A stretch of 5,539 bases of DNA from a bacterium (GTDB lineage Bacteria; Arandabacterota; Arandabacteria; Arandabacterales; JALGWA01): contig JALGWA010000120.1 in assembly GCA_025774425.1 (NCBI GenBank), positions 1-5,539 on the forward strand, written 5' to 3'. The notes under the pieces were generated by a model. The model was not told the DNA's origin. It searched no databases and saw nothing but the letters and a program-made list of their open reading frames with translations. The translations under genes and the position numbers were made by a program. The first letter of the stretch is position 1. Each line of letters opens with the position of its first letter. Positions 1 through 5,539 of the stretch are shown here, piece after piece.

Positions 1-1
1 C

Positions 2-1141
2 TACGGCAACACGTTCAGTCAGTTCTACGCGTGCTCGAACGGCTGGGTCAGCTTCACGAGCACGAAGACAACGCTGACCAATTACGAGCTTCCCAACTCC
101 GGGTACTCGGTGCCGGAGAACCTCCTCGCCGCATGGTGGGACGACCTCCGCTTCACATACGGCGGCGAGGCTTACTACCACAACGACGGCACCAGGCTTA
201 TCATCGAGTACAAGGACGTGCCGCGCTACTCGACCGGCGGCCCGTACACCTTCGAGATAATCCTCTACCCGAGCGGGAAGATCATCTTCCAGTACCTGTC
301 CATGCAGGGAACAAGGCTGGATGAGGCGACGATCGGCATTCAGAACGAGACCAAGGACGACGGGCTTACCGTGGTTCACAACGCCGATTACGTTCACGAC
401 AACCTCGCGATCCGCTTCGCCGCTGTGCCCGAGTGGTTGTCGGTGCACCCGGCGGGCGGAACGGTTCCACCCGGCGGGTCGATGGAGCTCTTCGCAAGGT
501 TCAATGCGGCCGAGCTCTTCGGCGGCGATTACCTCGGGGCCATTCACATCGACAGCAACGACCCCAACGTGCCGCGCTACGACGTTCCGGCGCATCTCCA
601 CGTGACGGGGGCCCCCGACATCGCCGCGGTGCCCGAGAGTCTCGACTTCGGCATGGTCTATCTCGGCTTCAGCACCGTGCGCCAGTTCGAGGTCGTCAAC
701 CAGGGGACCGACTTGCTGACCGTCACGGACGTGACGACTGGAAGCCCGGAGTACTCGGTGAGCATATCCTCCTTCACGCTCGATCCGCTGGCAAGCCAGT
801 TGATCGACGTCGGCTATGCGCCCTCGGCTGTCGGCGACAGGAGCAGCTCGCTCACCATTCACAGCGATGACCCCGATCAGCCCGAGCTCGTGGTGCCCCT
901 CAGCGGGACCTGTCTCGAGCCTCCGGAGATCGTCGTGACGCCGACGTCGGTCATGGACAGCCTGTTCACCGGCGAGGTCAGCAGCCACACGGTCACGGTG
1001 GAGAACGCCGGAAACAGCGACCTGGACTTCACGGTTGCGGTAGCGCTGGCGGCGGACGTCGTTCCAGGCGATTTCCTGGAGGTTCCCAAGGGCGAGGAGG
1101 ATCCGAGGAGCGGCGGCCCGCAGCTGGACGGAACCGGCGGG
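2..1141 (+). repeat. Protein-level repeat unit A (5' truncated)
   Basis: This is the first visible copy of the large repeat. It begins inside the nidogen-like domain at YGNTFSQFYACSNGW, which aligns with YGNMFSGFYICTNGF of unit B exactly 1293 bp (431 codons) downstream. About 51 codons of the unit lie left of the window. Shared landmarks with units B and C are ENLLAAWWDDL, a Tyr-rich strand before DGTR, a conserved ILYPSGKI strand and IGIQNE. It ends with a complete BACON-like domain, a complete ASH domain and a half-Ig-like piece leading to an acidic linker (EEDPRSGGP). Confidence 0.85.
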
Positions 1142-4100
1142 CCGGACAACTTCGGATACACCTGGGTGGACAGCGATGAGCCGGGCGGCCCGGTGTTCGA
1201 CTGGGTCGACATCACCACGATCGGAACCCTGATCGAGCTGGACGGGGACGACGACACCTACGGGCCCGTTCCCATAGGGTTTGACTTCCCGTTCTACGGC
1301 AACATGTTCAGCGGGTTCTACATCTGCACGAACGGTTTCTTGAGCTTCACGTGCGATGACGACTACTACTCGAACCAGCCCCTGCCCAATGACTATTACA
1401 GGGTGTGCGAGAACCTGCTGGCGCCGTGGTGGGACGACCTCAAGATCCAGACGGGTGACTACCGGACGTACTACTACTACGACGGGACGCGCTGCGTCAT
1501 CGAGTTCTTCGAGGTCTCACGCCTGAGTACGTACGATCCGGGAACCTTCACGTTTGAGGTGATTCTCTATCCGAACGGCAAGATCGTCTTCCAGTATCTG
1601 GAGATGGTGGGCCAGATCGAAAGCGCGACCATCGGCATTCAGAACGAGGCCAAGGACGACGGTCTGACGATTGTCTTCAACGATGCCTACATGCATGACA
1701 ACCTCGCCGTGGAGATCGCCTTCGTTCCCGACTGGTTGTCCGTGAACCCCACGGAGGGCACATTGCCCCCGGGCGGGACACAGGACCTCAGCGTGCTTTT
1801 CAACGCGACGGAGCTTTACGGCGGCTGGTACAACGGCCGTATCGACATTCTGAGCAACGATCCTCACAACGGTATCGTGTCGGTGGACGCGGCGCTGCAT
1901 GTGACGGGTGCGCCCGATATCGCGGTCGACCCGACCGCGCTCGACTTCGGCTGGCTCTATATAGGTCTTGCCGAGACGCTCGCGGTCGACGTATCGAACA
2001 TCGGGACGGACCTGCTGCAGGTGACGTCGCTTACGATCGACAATCCCGAGTTTGCGACCGATCTCACCCCCTTCGACCTCAATCCCAGGGAGTCGAGGAG
2101 GCTGGAGATCGTCTACACGCCGGTCACCGAGGGCTTGGCGAGCGGGACTCTGACGCTTTACAGCAATGACGGCGACCAGCCCGAAGTCTACGTCGCGCTG
2201 GCCGGGGAAGGCGTCGTGCCTCCGGAGATCGAGGTCGATCCCGACACGCTGCGCGCCGCCGCGATGCAGGGGATGGTGGTCACCAGGAACCTGCGCATCA
2301 TGAACGAAGGCGGGAGCGATCTTGTCTGGGATGCGGGGGCGTTCACGGCTTCTTCCATGACCCCCGGGGACTACCTCGAACTCGGGAAGGACGAGGAAGA
2401 CCCGAGGCCCGGGCATCCCGTGGTGGACGGGCAGGGGGGACCGGACGCATTCGGCTACACCTGGATCGACAGCGACGAGCCGGGGGGGCCGGTATTCGAC
2501 TGGGTCGACATCACGTCCGTGGGGACGCTGATGCCGATGGACGGGGACGACGAGAGCGACGGGCCGTTCCCCATAGGTTTCGACTTCCCCTTCTACGGAC
2601 AGACCTTCGGCGAGTTCTACTGCTGTACGAACGGGTTCATCTCGTTCACGGATGATGAGAACTACTACGGCAACCAGCCCTTGCCCAACGACGGGTACCG
2701 GGTTCCCGAGAACCTGGTCGCGGCGCTGTGGGACGACCTGACGTTCAGGTACGAGCAGAGGGCGTACTACTACTACGACGGGAGCAGGCTCATCATCCAG
2801 TACCACAACGTGCCGAGGCTGGGCTATTTCACGGAGCCCTTCTTCGACTTCGAGATCCTGCTGTATCCCAACGGAAACATCGTGTTCCAGTATCTCACGA
2901 TGGCTTCGGGTGCGCCGCTCAACAGCTGCACCATCGGGATTCAGAACGAGACCAGGGACATAGGGCTCGAGGTGGTGTACAATTCCGACTACCTGCACGA
3001 GAACCTCGCCATTCTCATCAGCGCCGCCCCGGAGTGGCTGTCGCTGTATCCCGAGTCCGGCGTCGTTCCCGCCGGTGGTTATCAGGATGTCACCGTGACC
3101 TTCGATGCGCGCAGCCTCGAGGAAGGCCTGTACGAGGGCGTCGTCAAGGTCACGAGCAACGACCTCGACGAGCCGATGCTCCAGGTCCCGGCGTTCTTCA
3201 ACGTGGGCTGGGTCGAGGCGACCTTCATGGAGATCCATCCGAACACGTTGAACCTGGGCTCCAACGGCAGGTGGATAGACTGCAAGATGGGGATTCCCAC
3301 GGAGTTCGACCCGATGCTCTTCCTCGGCGACGAGGCCATCCTGGTCGCCGGCGGCGACACCCTGTCCCCGCCGGAGCGTTTCAGCATCGAGGAATGCGAC
3401 ACATGCACCGGCTATTTCGCGCACTTCAAGTGGAGTCGTTCGGCGGTCCAGGACATGCTGAGCGAAGGCCAGGAAGTGGAGATCATGGTCGCCGGCGAGA
3501 TCCAGGACGTCAACTGGGTGGTCGGTTATGACTACATCACGGTCATCAACCCGAAGATGAACCATCCCAACGGGGGAGAGGTGTTCGACCAGGGCGAGAA
3601 CCTCATCGTCATGTGGGAGCCGCCCACGCTCGATACCCCCGACTCCTACACGGTCCTCTTCAGCGCCGACGCCGGCGTCACGTGGACGGAGATGGCGAGC
3701 GGCGTAACCAGCCAGAGCGTCATCCTGGACGTGCCCGACGTGGAGACCGAGCAGGCTCTGATCCGGGTCTACGCCATCAAGAACGACGAGCCGATCGGCT
3801 ATGACACGTCCGACGAGGTGTTCACCATCAAGCCGGCTACAGGCGCCGGTGTCGAGGATGAGCTCCCCGTGGTGTTCGCCCTCAGGCAGAACTGGCCGAA
3901 CCCGTTCGCGGGGACCACGATGCTGCATTTCGACATCCCCAAGGATGTCGAGGTCACGCTCGAGGTCTTCGATGTGCAGGGCCGGCTGGTCAAGTCCCTG
4001 GTCGATGCTCCGCTGCCCGCCGGGCGGTACGACGTCGGCTGGGACGGCCGCAATCATCAGGGTGACAGGGTCGCCTCCGGTGTCTACTTCTATCGCATCA

Positions 4101-4147
4101 ATGCAGGCGAGTGGAGCGACACCAAGAGGATGGTCATCGTGAGGTAG
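2..4147 (+). CDS. Giant multi-repeat secreted surface protein with C-terminal FlgD-Ig/T9SS-like sorting domain (5' partial)
   Basis: The reading frame is open from the left edge, so the N-terminus and signal peptide are missing; 1381 residues are visible. A GTG at 110 lies inside a conserved domain and is not the start. Domains by visible residue: nidogen-like beta-sandwich 1-142 (truncated), 381-575 and 814-1009; BACON-like Ig domains 143-203, 576-637 and 1010-1070, each beginning WLS(V/L) with a PPGG or PAGG turn and ending SND; ASH/choice-of-anchor D Ig domains 205-304 and 638-737, each followed by a half-length Ig-like piece starting PPEI; an unrecognised module 1072-1183; a Kre9/KNH-like Ig domain 1186-1277 (HPNGGE, SADAGVTW); FlgD-Ig/type IX-type C-terminal domain 1292-1381 (WPNPF at 1298-1302). 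No catalytic motif is visible. Family knowledge suggests export across the outer membrane and display or release; the ligand is unknown. An adhesin, or the tail of a protease whose catalytic domain lies upstream, are both possible. Followed by an intrinsic terminator. Confidence 0.9.
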   Translation, partial: YGNTFSQFYACSNGWVSFTSTKTTLTNYELPNSGYSVPENLLAAWWDDLRFTYGGEAYYHNDGTRLIIEYKDVPRYSTGGPYTFEIILYPSGKIIFQYLSMQGTRLDEATIGIQNETKDDGLTVVHNADYVHDNLAIRFAAVPEWLSVHPAGGTVPPGGSMELFARFNAAELFGGDYLGAIHIDSNDPNVPRYDVPAHLHVTGAPDIAAVPESLDFGMVYLGFSTVRQFEVVNQGTDLLTVTDVTTGSPEYSVSISSFTLDPLASQLIDVGYAPSAVGDRSSSLTIHSDDPDQPELVVPLSGTCLEPPEIVVTPTSVMDSLFTGEVSSHTVTVENAGNSDLDFTVAVALAADVVPGDFLEVPKGEEDPRSGGPQLDGTGGPDNFGYTWVDSDEPGGPVFDWVDITTIGTLIELDGDDDTYGPVPIGFDFPFYGNMFSGFYICTNGFLSFTCDDDYYSNQPLPNDYYRVCENLLAPWWDDLKIQTGDYRTYYYYDGTRCVIEFFEVSRLSTYDPGTFTFEVILYPNGKIVFQYLEMVGQIESATIGIQNEAKDDGLTIVFNDAYMHDNLAVEIAFVPDWLSVNPTEGTLPPGGTQDLSVLFNATELYGGWYNGRIDILSNDPHNGIVSVDAALHVTGAPDIAVDPTALDFGWLYIGLAETLAVDVSNIGTDLLQVTSLTIDNPEFATDLTPFDLNPRESRRLEIVYTPVTEGLASGTLTLYSNDGDQPEVYVALAGEGVVPPEIEVDPDTLRAAAMQGMVVTRNLRIMNEGGSDLVWDAGAFTASSMTPGDYLELGKDEEDPRPGHPVVDGQGGPDAFGYTWIDSDEPGGPVFDWVDITSVGTLMPMDGDDESDGPFPIGFDFPFYGQTFGEFYCCTNGFISFTDDENYYGNQPLPNDGYRVPENLVAALWDDLTFRYEQRAYYYYDGSRLIIQYHNVPRLGYFTEPFFDFEILLYPNGNIVFQYLTMASGAPLNSCTIGIQNETRDIGLEVVYNSDYLHENLAILISAAPEWLSLYPESGVVPAGGYQDVTVTFDARSLEEGLYEGVVKVTSNDLDEPMLQVPAFFNVGWVEATFMEIHPNTLNLGSNGRWIDCKMGIPTEFDPMLFLGDEAILVAGGDTLSPPERFSIEECDTCTGYFAHFKWSRSAVQDMLSEGQEVEIMVAGEIQDVNWVVGYDYITVINPKMNHPNGGEVFDQGENLIVMWEPPTLDTPDSYTVLFSADAGVTWTEMASGVTSQSVILDVPDVETEQALIRVYAIKNDEPIGYDTSDEVFTIKPATGAGVEDELPVVFALRQNWPNPFAGTTMLHFDIPKDVEVTLEVFDVQGRLVKSLVDAPLPAGRYDVGWDGRNHQGDRVASGVYFYRINAGEWSDTKRMVIVR
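1142..2440 (+). repeat. Protein-level repeat unit B (complete, 433 codons)
   Basis: This is the only complete unit in the window. It runs from PDNFGYTW to the residue before PDAFGYTW of unit C, 1299 bp later. Order: nidogen-like domain with an acidic loop (LDGDDDTYGP), the core FPFYG and CTNGF strands, WWDDL, a four-Tyr run encoded by (TAC)4 at 1469-1480, then the BACON-like domain, ASH domain and half-Ig linker. In the opening 22-residue FGYTW...DIT block, units B and C differ at one residue. The DNA of that block differs at 8 of 66 bases, and six of the seven changed codons are synonymous. Confidence 0.88.
2441..3211 (+). repeat. Protein-level repeat unit C (nidogen-like plus BACON-like only)
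   Basis: The third unit starts at PDAFGYTW and keeps the nidogen-like and BACON-like domains, but the ASH domain of units A and B is absent. The chain switches at NVGW (about 3200-3211) to a different module. The unit has its own acidic loop (MDGDDESDGP), the FYCCTNGF strand and a second (TAC)4 tract at 2765-2776 encoding YYYYDG. WWDDL is changed to LWDDL here. This copy marks the C-terminal boundary of the repeat array. Confidence 0.85.
3875..4144 (+). other. C-terminal FlgD-Ig / type IX secretion-like sorting domain
   Basis: The last 90 residues of the giant protein match the pattern of FlgD-Ig and T9SS type A C-terminal domains. They show FALRQNWPNPF at the first strand, alternating hydrophobic strands (VTLEVFDVQGRLV), a WDGRNHQGDRV turn and SGVYFYR near the end, with a final basic-hydrophobic strand KRMVIVR. 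In Bacteroidota such domains direct transport through the type IX system; in other FCB-related phyla the same role is presumed, not shown. No secretion machinery is encoded in this window. Confidence 0.8.
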
Positions 4148-4195
4148 TCTCGGAAGCAACAAGGCCCCTTGACTTGCCTGGGGTCTGCTGAGAGG

Positions 4196-4227
4196 GAGGC
4201 CGGGGCTCGGGCCCCGGCCTCTTCTTT
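4196..4227 (+). terminator. Rho-independent terminator of the giant surface-protein gene
   Basis: A perfect 11-bp stem GAGGCCGGGGC (4196-4206) / GCCCCGGCCTC (4211-4221) closes a 4-nt TCGG loop and is followed at once by TTCTTT (4222-4227). It lies 49 bp after the TAG stop. On the opposite strand the stem is not followed by a T-run, so it serves mainly the + strand gene. A weaker hairpin precedes it: AGGCCCC 4162-4168 with GGGGTCT 4180-4186, one G-T wobble. Confidence 0.85.
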
Positions 4228-4242
4228 GGTCCGTCTGGGCTT

Positions 4243-4303
4243 TCTCCCGCCGACACCAGGGCCGACGGCCCGGCCGCGAGAAGGCGGCGGGCCAGCCGGG
4301 AGA
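4243..4303. repeat. GC-rich inverted-repeat block in the convergent spacer
   Basis: Several overlapping inverted repeats sit here. TCTCCCG (4243-4249) pairs with CGGGAGA (4297-4303). CCCGCCG (4246-4252) alternatively pairs with CGGCGGG (4285-4291). A central GGGCCG-A-CGGCCC near-palindrome lies at 4259-4271. No T-run follows on either strand, so it is not a classical terminator. It may be a structured 3' region or just GC-rich sequence that pairs by chance. Confidence 0.4.
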
Positions 4304-4312
4304 GCACCGTCC

Positions 4313-4382
4313 GGGTCAGGCGGAGTCTGAGGTCTGCAACCCGAGGTATGACCTGCGGATTGTGCATTTTGAGCTCTGACCC
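4313..4382. repeat. Candidate REP-like or miniature inverted-repeat element (~70 bp)
   Basis: The segment is bounded by a 7-bp inverted repeat, GGGTCAG (4313-4319) and CTGACCC (4376-4382). An internal hairpin CCGAGGT (4341-4347) / ACCT-G-CGG (4351-4358) has one bulged G. The right side, read on the minus strand, is GGGGTCAGAGCTCAAAATG. From memory this resembles the GGGGTCAGA-type ends found near IS200-like/RAYT transposases in other genomes, but no such transposase is in the window. No protein-coding frame here looks real. It might also be a decayed insertion end or chance. Confidence 0.4.
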
Positions 4383-4395
4383 CGTGTGGGGGTCA
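4377..4395 (-). promoter_or_regulatory. Hairpin spanning the stop codon of the exported helical protein gene
   Basis: TGACCCC (4377-4383) and GGGGTCA (4389-4395) form a perfect 7-bp stem with a 5-nt loop. On the minus strand the first three bases of the stem are the TGA stop of the 156-aa gene. The sequence after the hairpin on that strand (GAGCTCAAAATG) lacks a T-run, so this is at best a weak terminator or a 3'-end stabilising stem. One arm is shared with the candidate REP-like element. Confidence 0.5.
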
Positions 4396-4863
4396 TTCGA
4401 TGAACGGGAGCTCCGCGGCGATCTGAAGGCCCACGATCAAGTTGAGCGTGTGCTCGAGCTGGAAGAACTTCACCACGGTCTTCGTCGGGAGTACCCTGTT
4501 CAACTTCTTGAAGTACTTCTCTTCGATCGCTATCCGCTTCTTGTCGATGCCGAAGCGTTTCTTGAGAAGCTTCTCGGCGTCCCTGTCGGTGAGCTTGCCG
4601 TAGCCGGCCAGGTACTCCTGGATGAGGTACAGGGCCTCATCATTGAGCTTCTGGATGTCGAGATCATATTCCCTGTAGACGGGCCAGAAGACGGCGGACT
4701 GCTCGTCCGTAAACTGCATGACTTCGGTGATTATCGCGACCTTGGCCGTGCGGAGGTCCGCCCTCATGAGCTCCACGTAGGATTCCAGCGTACGCTCGTC
4801 GGCGAATGCGGCCGACGCGACGGCCAGAACCAGCGCCGCCAAGAGGATGCTGCGTTTCAACAT
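4393..4863 (-). CDS. Small exported, mostly helical periplasmic protein (156 aa), unknown function
   Basis: The protein opens MLKRSILLAALVLAVASAAF with signal-peptidase cleavage likely after A19-F20-A21, leaving about 135 mature residues. The mature part is rich in Glu, Lys, Leu and Arg and predicted almost all alpha-helical. Landmarks are FTDEQSAVFWPVY at 51-63, LTDRDAEKLLKKRFG at 91-105, a basic helix ending at RVLP (123-126) and FFQLEHTLN at 133-141. The layout recalls small periplasmic helical proteins of the Spy/CpxP (LTxxQ) type, and similar FWPVY/FFQLE-bearing hypotheticals occur in Proteobacteria and Bacteroidota by memory; homology to Spy is not established. The ATG at 4863 was chosen because AAAGGAG lies 7 nt upstream and the signal peptide starts there; an in-frame start at 4962 would add 33 charged residues and overlap the upstream gene. 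It lies 67 bp behind the barrel gene, probably co-transcribed. Confidence 0.88.
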   Translation of the reverse strand: MLKRSILLAALVLAVASAAFADERTLESYVELMRADLRTAKVAIITEVMQFTDEQSAVFWPVYREYDLDIQKLNDEALYLIQEYLAGYGKLTDRDAEKLLKKRFGIDKKRIAIEEKYFKKLNRVLPTKTVVKFFQLEHTLNLIVGLQIAAELPFIE

Positions 4864-4870
4864 GCCTTGA

Positions 4871-4877
4871 CTCCTTT
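4871..4877 (-). promoter_or_regulatory. Shine-Dalgarno AAAGGAG of the exported helical protein gene
   Basis: Read on the minus strand, AAAGGAG ends 7 nt before the ATG at 4863. This spacing is ideal and it decides the start in favour of 4863 over the longer in-frame start at 4962. Confidence 0.8.
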
Positions 4878-4885
4878 CGTCCCTG

Positions 4886-4904
4886 CGGGGCGGCTCGCGC
4901 CCCG
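4886..4904 (-). promoter_or_regulatory. Intercistronic GC hairpin between the barrel and helical-protein genes
   Basis: CGGGGCG (4886-4892) pairs perfectly with CGCCCCG (4898-4904) over a 5-nt loop. On the minus-strand transcript the stem ends 8 nt before the Shine-Dalgarno. There is no T-run after it, so it is not an efficient terminator. It could be an mRNA-processing or stabilising stem that sets different expression of the two genes. The role is inferred. Confidence 0.45.
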
Positions 4905-4930
4905 ACCCTGTTTCCAAGAACTTTTCCATG

Positions 4931-5539
4931 TCATTGGCCGAATCTGAATGCAAGACCGACACCGAGGTCGCCCTGGGGCCACACGGAGCCGCCGCTCATA
5001 CCGATGCCGCATCCCCCCGTGCCGCACCAGAATCCCGTACTCGACCACAGCGCCGGCATCAGGACTCTTCCCTGGAACCTGAGACCGACCCGGTCCGTCA
5101 GCCAGACCTTGGCGCCGAGACCGAGCACCATGGCGAACTCCCACATGTCGGAGAAGTCGCGTCCCTTTGGCGCATACCGCGTCGCCCCCAGGTTGAAGAG
5201 GAAATAGGGTTCGGTCTTCCCTACCGGCCGCCGGTAGAGCCCGCCGATCTGGTAGTACTCGACGGCGACGTCCGCCTTATGCACCTGTATGCCGCCCGGG
5301 TAGGTGAGATACTCGACGTAGGAGTCCTGCCTGTTGTAAAGCAGTTCCAGCTGGCCCTCCTCGTGGAGGTCGATATCGACGGCGACGCCCCAACTGCCCG
5401 AGTTGCCTATATCGATGTCTCCGTTGGTGTCATAGCCGTGGGCGGCTATCCTGCCCGTCCAGACGTAGTGGGCAAGGGGGTTATCTTGAATCTCGTCGCC
5501 TGGCTGGCCGACGTCAGCGTCACGACCGCCGGCAGGAAC
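4931..5539 (-). CDS. Outer-membrane beta-barrel protein (N-terminus beyond the window)
   Basis: The frame is open to the right edge, giving the C-terminal 202 residues; the start and signal peptide are outside. The GTG at 5284 lies mid-domain and is not the start. The sequence alternates short amphipathic strands with Gly/Asp/Asn-rich turns: WGVAVDIDL (50-58), QLELLYNRQ (63-71), KADVAVEYYQIGGLY (88-102), PYFLFNLGATRYAP (111-124), GLGAKVWLTDRVGLRFQGRV (140-159) and a final strand GDLGVGLAFRFGQ (190-202). A Gly-rich loop with GFWCGTGGCG (169-178) holds two Cys (172, 177) that could form a disulphide. This is the pattern of small outer-membrane barrels of the OmpW/OmpA-like size class, and the same Cys-Gly loop recurs in deltaproteobacterial and candidate-phylum homologues from memory. 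Substrate or function cannot be read from the sequence. It is upstream of, and probably co-transcribed with, the exported helical protein gene. Confidence 0.82.
   Translation of the reverse strand, partial: VPAGGRDADVGQPGDEIQDNPLAHYVWTGRIAAHGYDTNGDIDIGNSGSWGVAVDIDLHEEGQLELLYNRQDSYVEYLTYPGGIQVHKADVAVEYYQIGGLYRRPVGKTEPYFLFNLGATRYAPKGRDFSDMWEFAMVLGLGAKVWLTDRVGLRFQGRVLMPALWSSTGFWCGTGGCGIGMSGGSVWPQGDLGVGLAFRFGQ

Noticed and set aside
2..3211. DNA tandem repeat or CRISPR-like array
   Set aside because: The periodicity is at protein level with 1.3 kb units and many synonymous differences; there are no short identical direct repeats with spacers.
2728..3531. 267-codon plus-strand frame within the giant gene
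   Set aside because: It is a +1 shadow rich in Arg, Gly and His, typical of a shifted frame in GC-rich coding DNA.
1517..4162. An 881-codon open frame on the minus strand, antisense to the giant gene
   Set aside because: It lies in the register where its stops would require TTA, CTA or TCA codons in the sense gene, which this GC-rich gene avoids. Its translation shows no domain pattern, while the sense strand shows clear repeated domains.
4134..4367. 77-codon minus-strand frame in the convergent spacer
   Set aside because: It runs through the terminator stem and the palindromic spacer, is low-complexity Arg/Pro-rich, and does not resemble a transposase or any known small protein.
4148..4392. 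Small RNA or riboswitch in the convergent spacer
   Set aside because: Hairpins are present but there is no promoter-like sequence, no conserved RNA motif I recognise, and the position is downstream of both flanking genes.
4348..4947. 199-codon plus-strand frame opposite the exported helical protein
   Set aside because: It is antisense to a gene with a signal peptide and Shine-Dalgarno and has no recognisable domain of its own.
4864..4962. Upstream in-frame extension of the helical protein gene to 4962
   Set aside because: It would place 33 charged residues ahead of a clear signal peptide, overlap the barrel gene by 32 bp, and ignore the well-spaced AAAGGAG before 4863.

Overview
This 5.5 kb window looks like chromosomal DNA from a GC-rich Gram-negative bacterium of the FCB group or a neighbouring candidate phylum (Eisenbacteria, Krumholzibacteria or Latescibacteria are the best guesses). 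The evidence is indirect. One gene encodes a very large, repetitive secreted protein that ends in a FlgD-Ig/type IX-secretion-like C-terminal domain (WPNPF near its start, SGVYFYR near its end). The same window holds an outer-membrane beta-barrel gene and a small exported helical protein. No rRNA, tRNA or phylogenetic marker gene is present, so the phylum call is inference.

Layout. Positions 2-4147 (+) are the 3' 1381 codons of a giant secreted protein whose start lies upstream of the window. It consists of three large repeats of 431-433 residues. Each full repeat holds a nidogen-like beta-sandwich, a BACON-like Ig domain and an ASH/'choice-of-anchor D' Ig domain. In the third repeat the ASH domain is replaced by an uncharacterised module, a Kre9/KNH-like Ig domain and the C-terminal sorting/anchoring domain. 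A strong intrinsic terminator follows at 4196-4227.

Positions 4148-4392 are a non-coding spacer between convergent genes. It is rich in inverted repeats. Besides the terminator it holds a GC-rich palindromic block and a ~70 bp segment bounded by GGGTCAG/CTGACCC, which may be a REP-like or miniature mobile element. A further copy of the arm folds over the stop codon of the next gene.

On the minus strand, transcription enters from beyond the right edge. A partial outer-membrane beta-barrel gene (5539-4931) is followed after 67 bp by a 156-aa exported helical protein with a clear signal peptide and Shine-Dalgarno (4863-4393). These two probably form a small envelope-related operon. The spacer between them carries a 7-bp GC hairpin just upstream of the second gene's ribosome binding site.

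All three genes concern the cell surface or envelope. I see no defence system, CRISPR array, RNA gene or intact mobile element, and nothing I would call a new biological system with confidence. The points most worth checking are the very regular three-fold repeat architecture and the palindromic spacer element.
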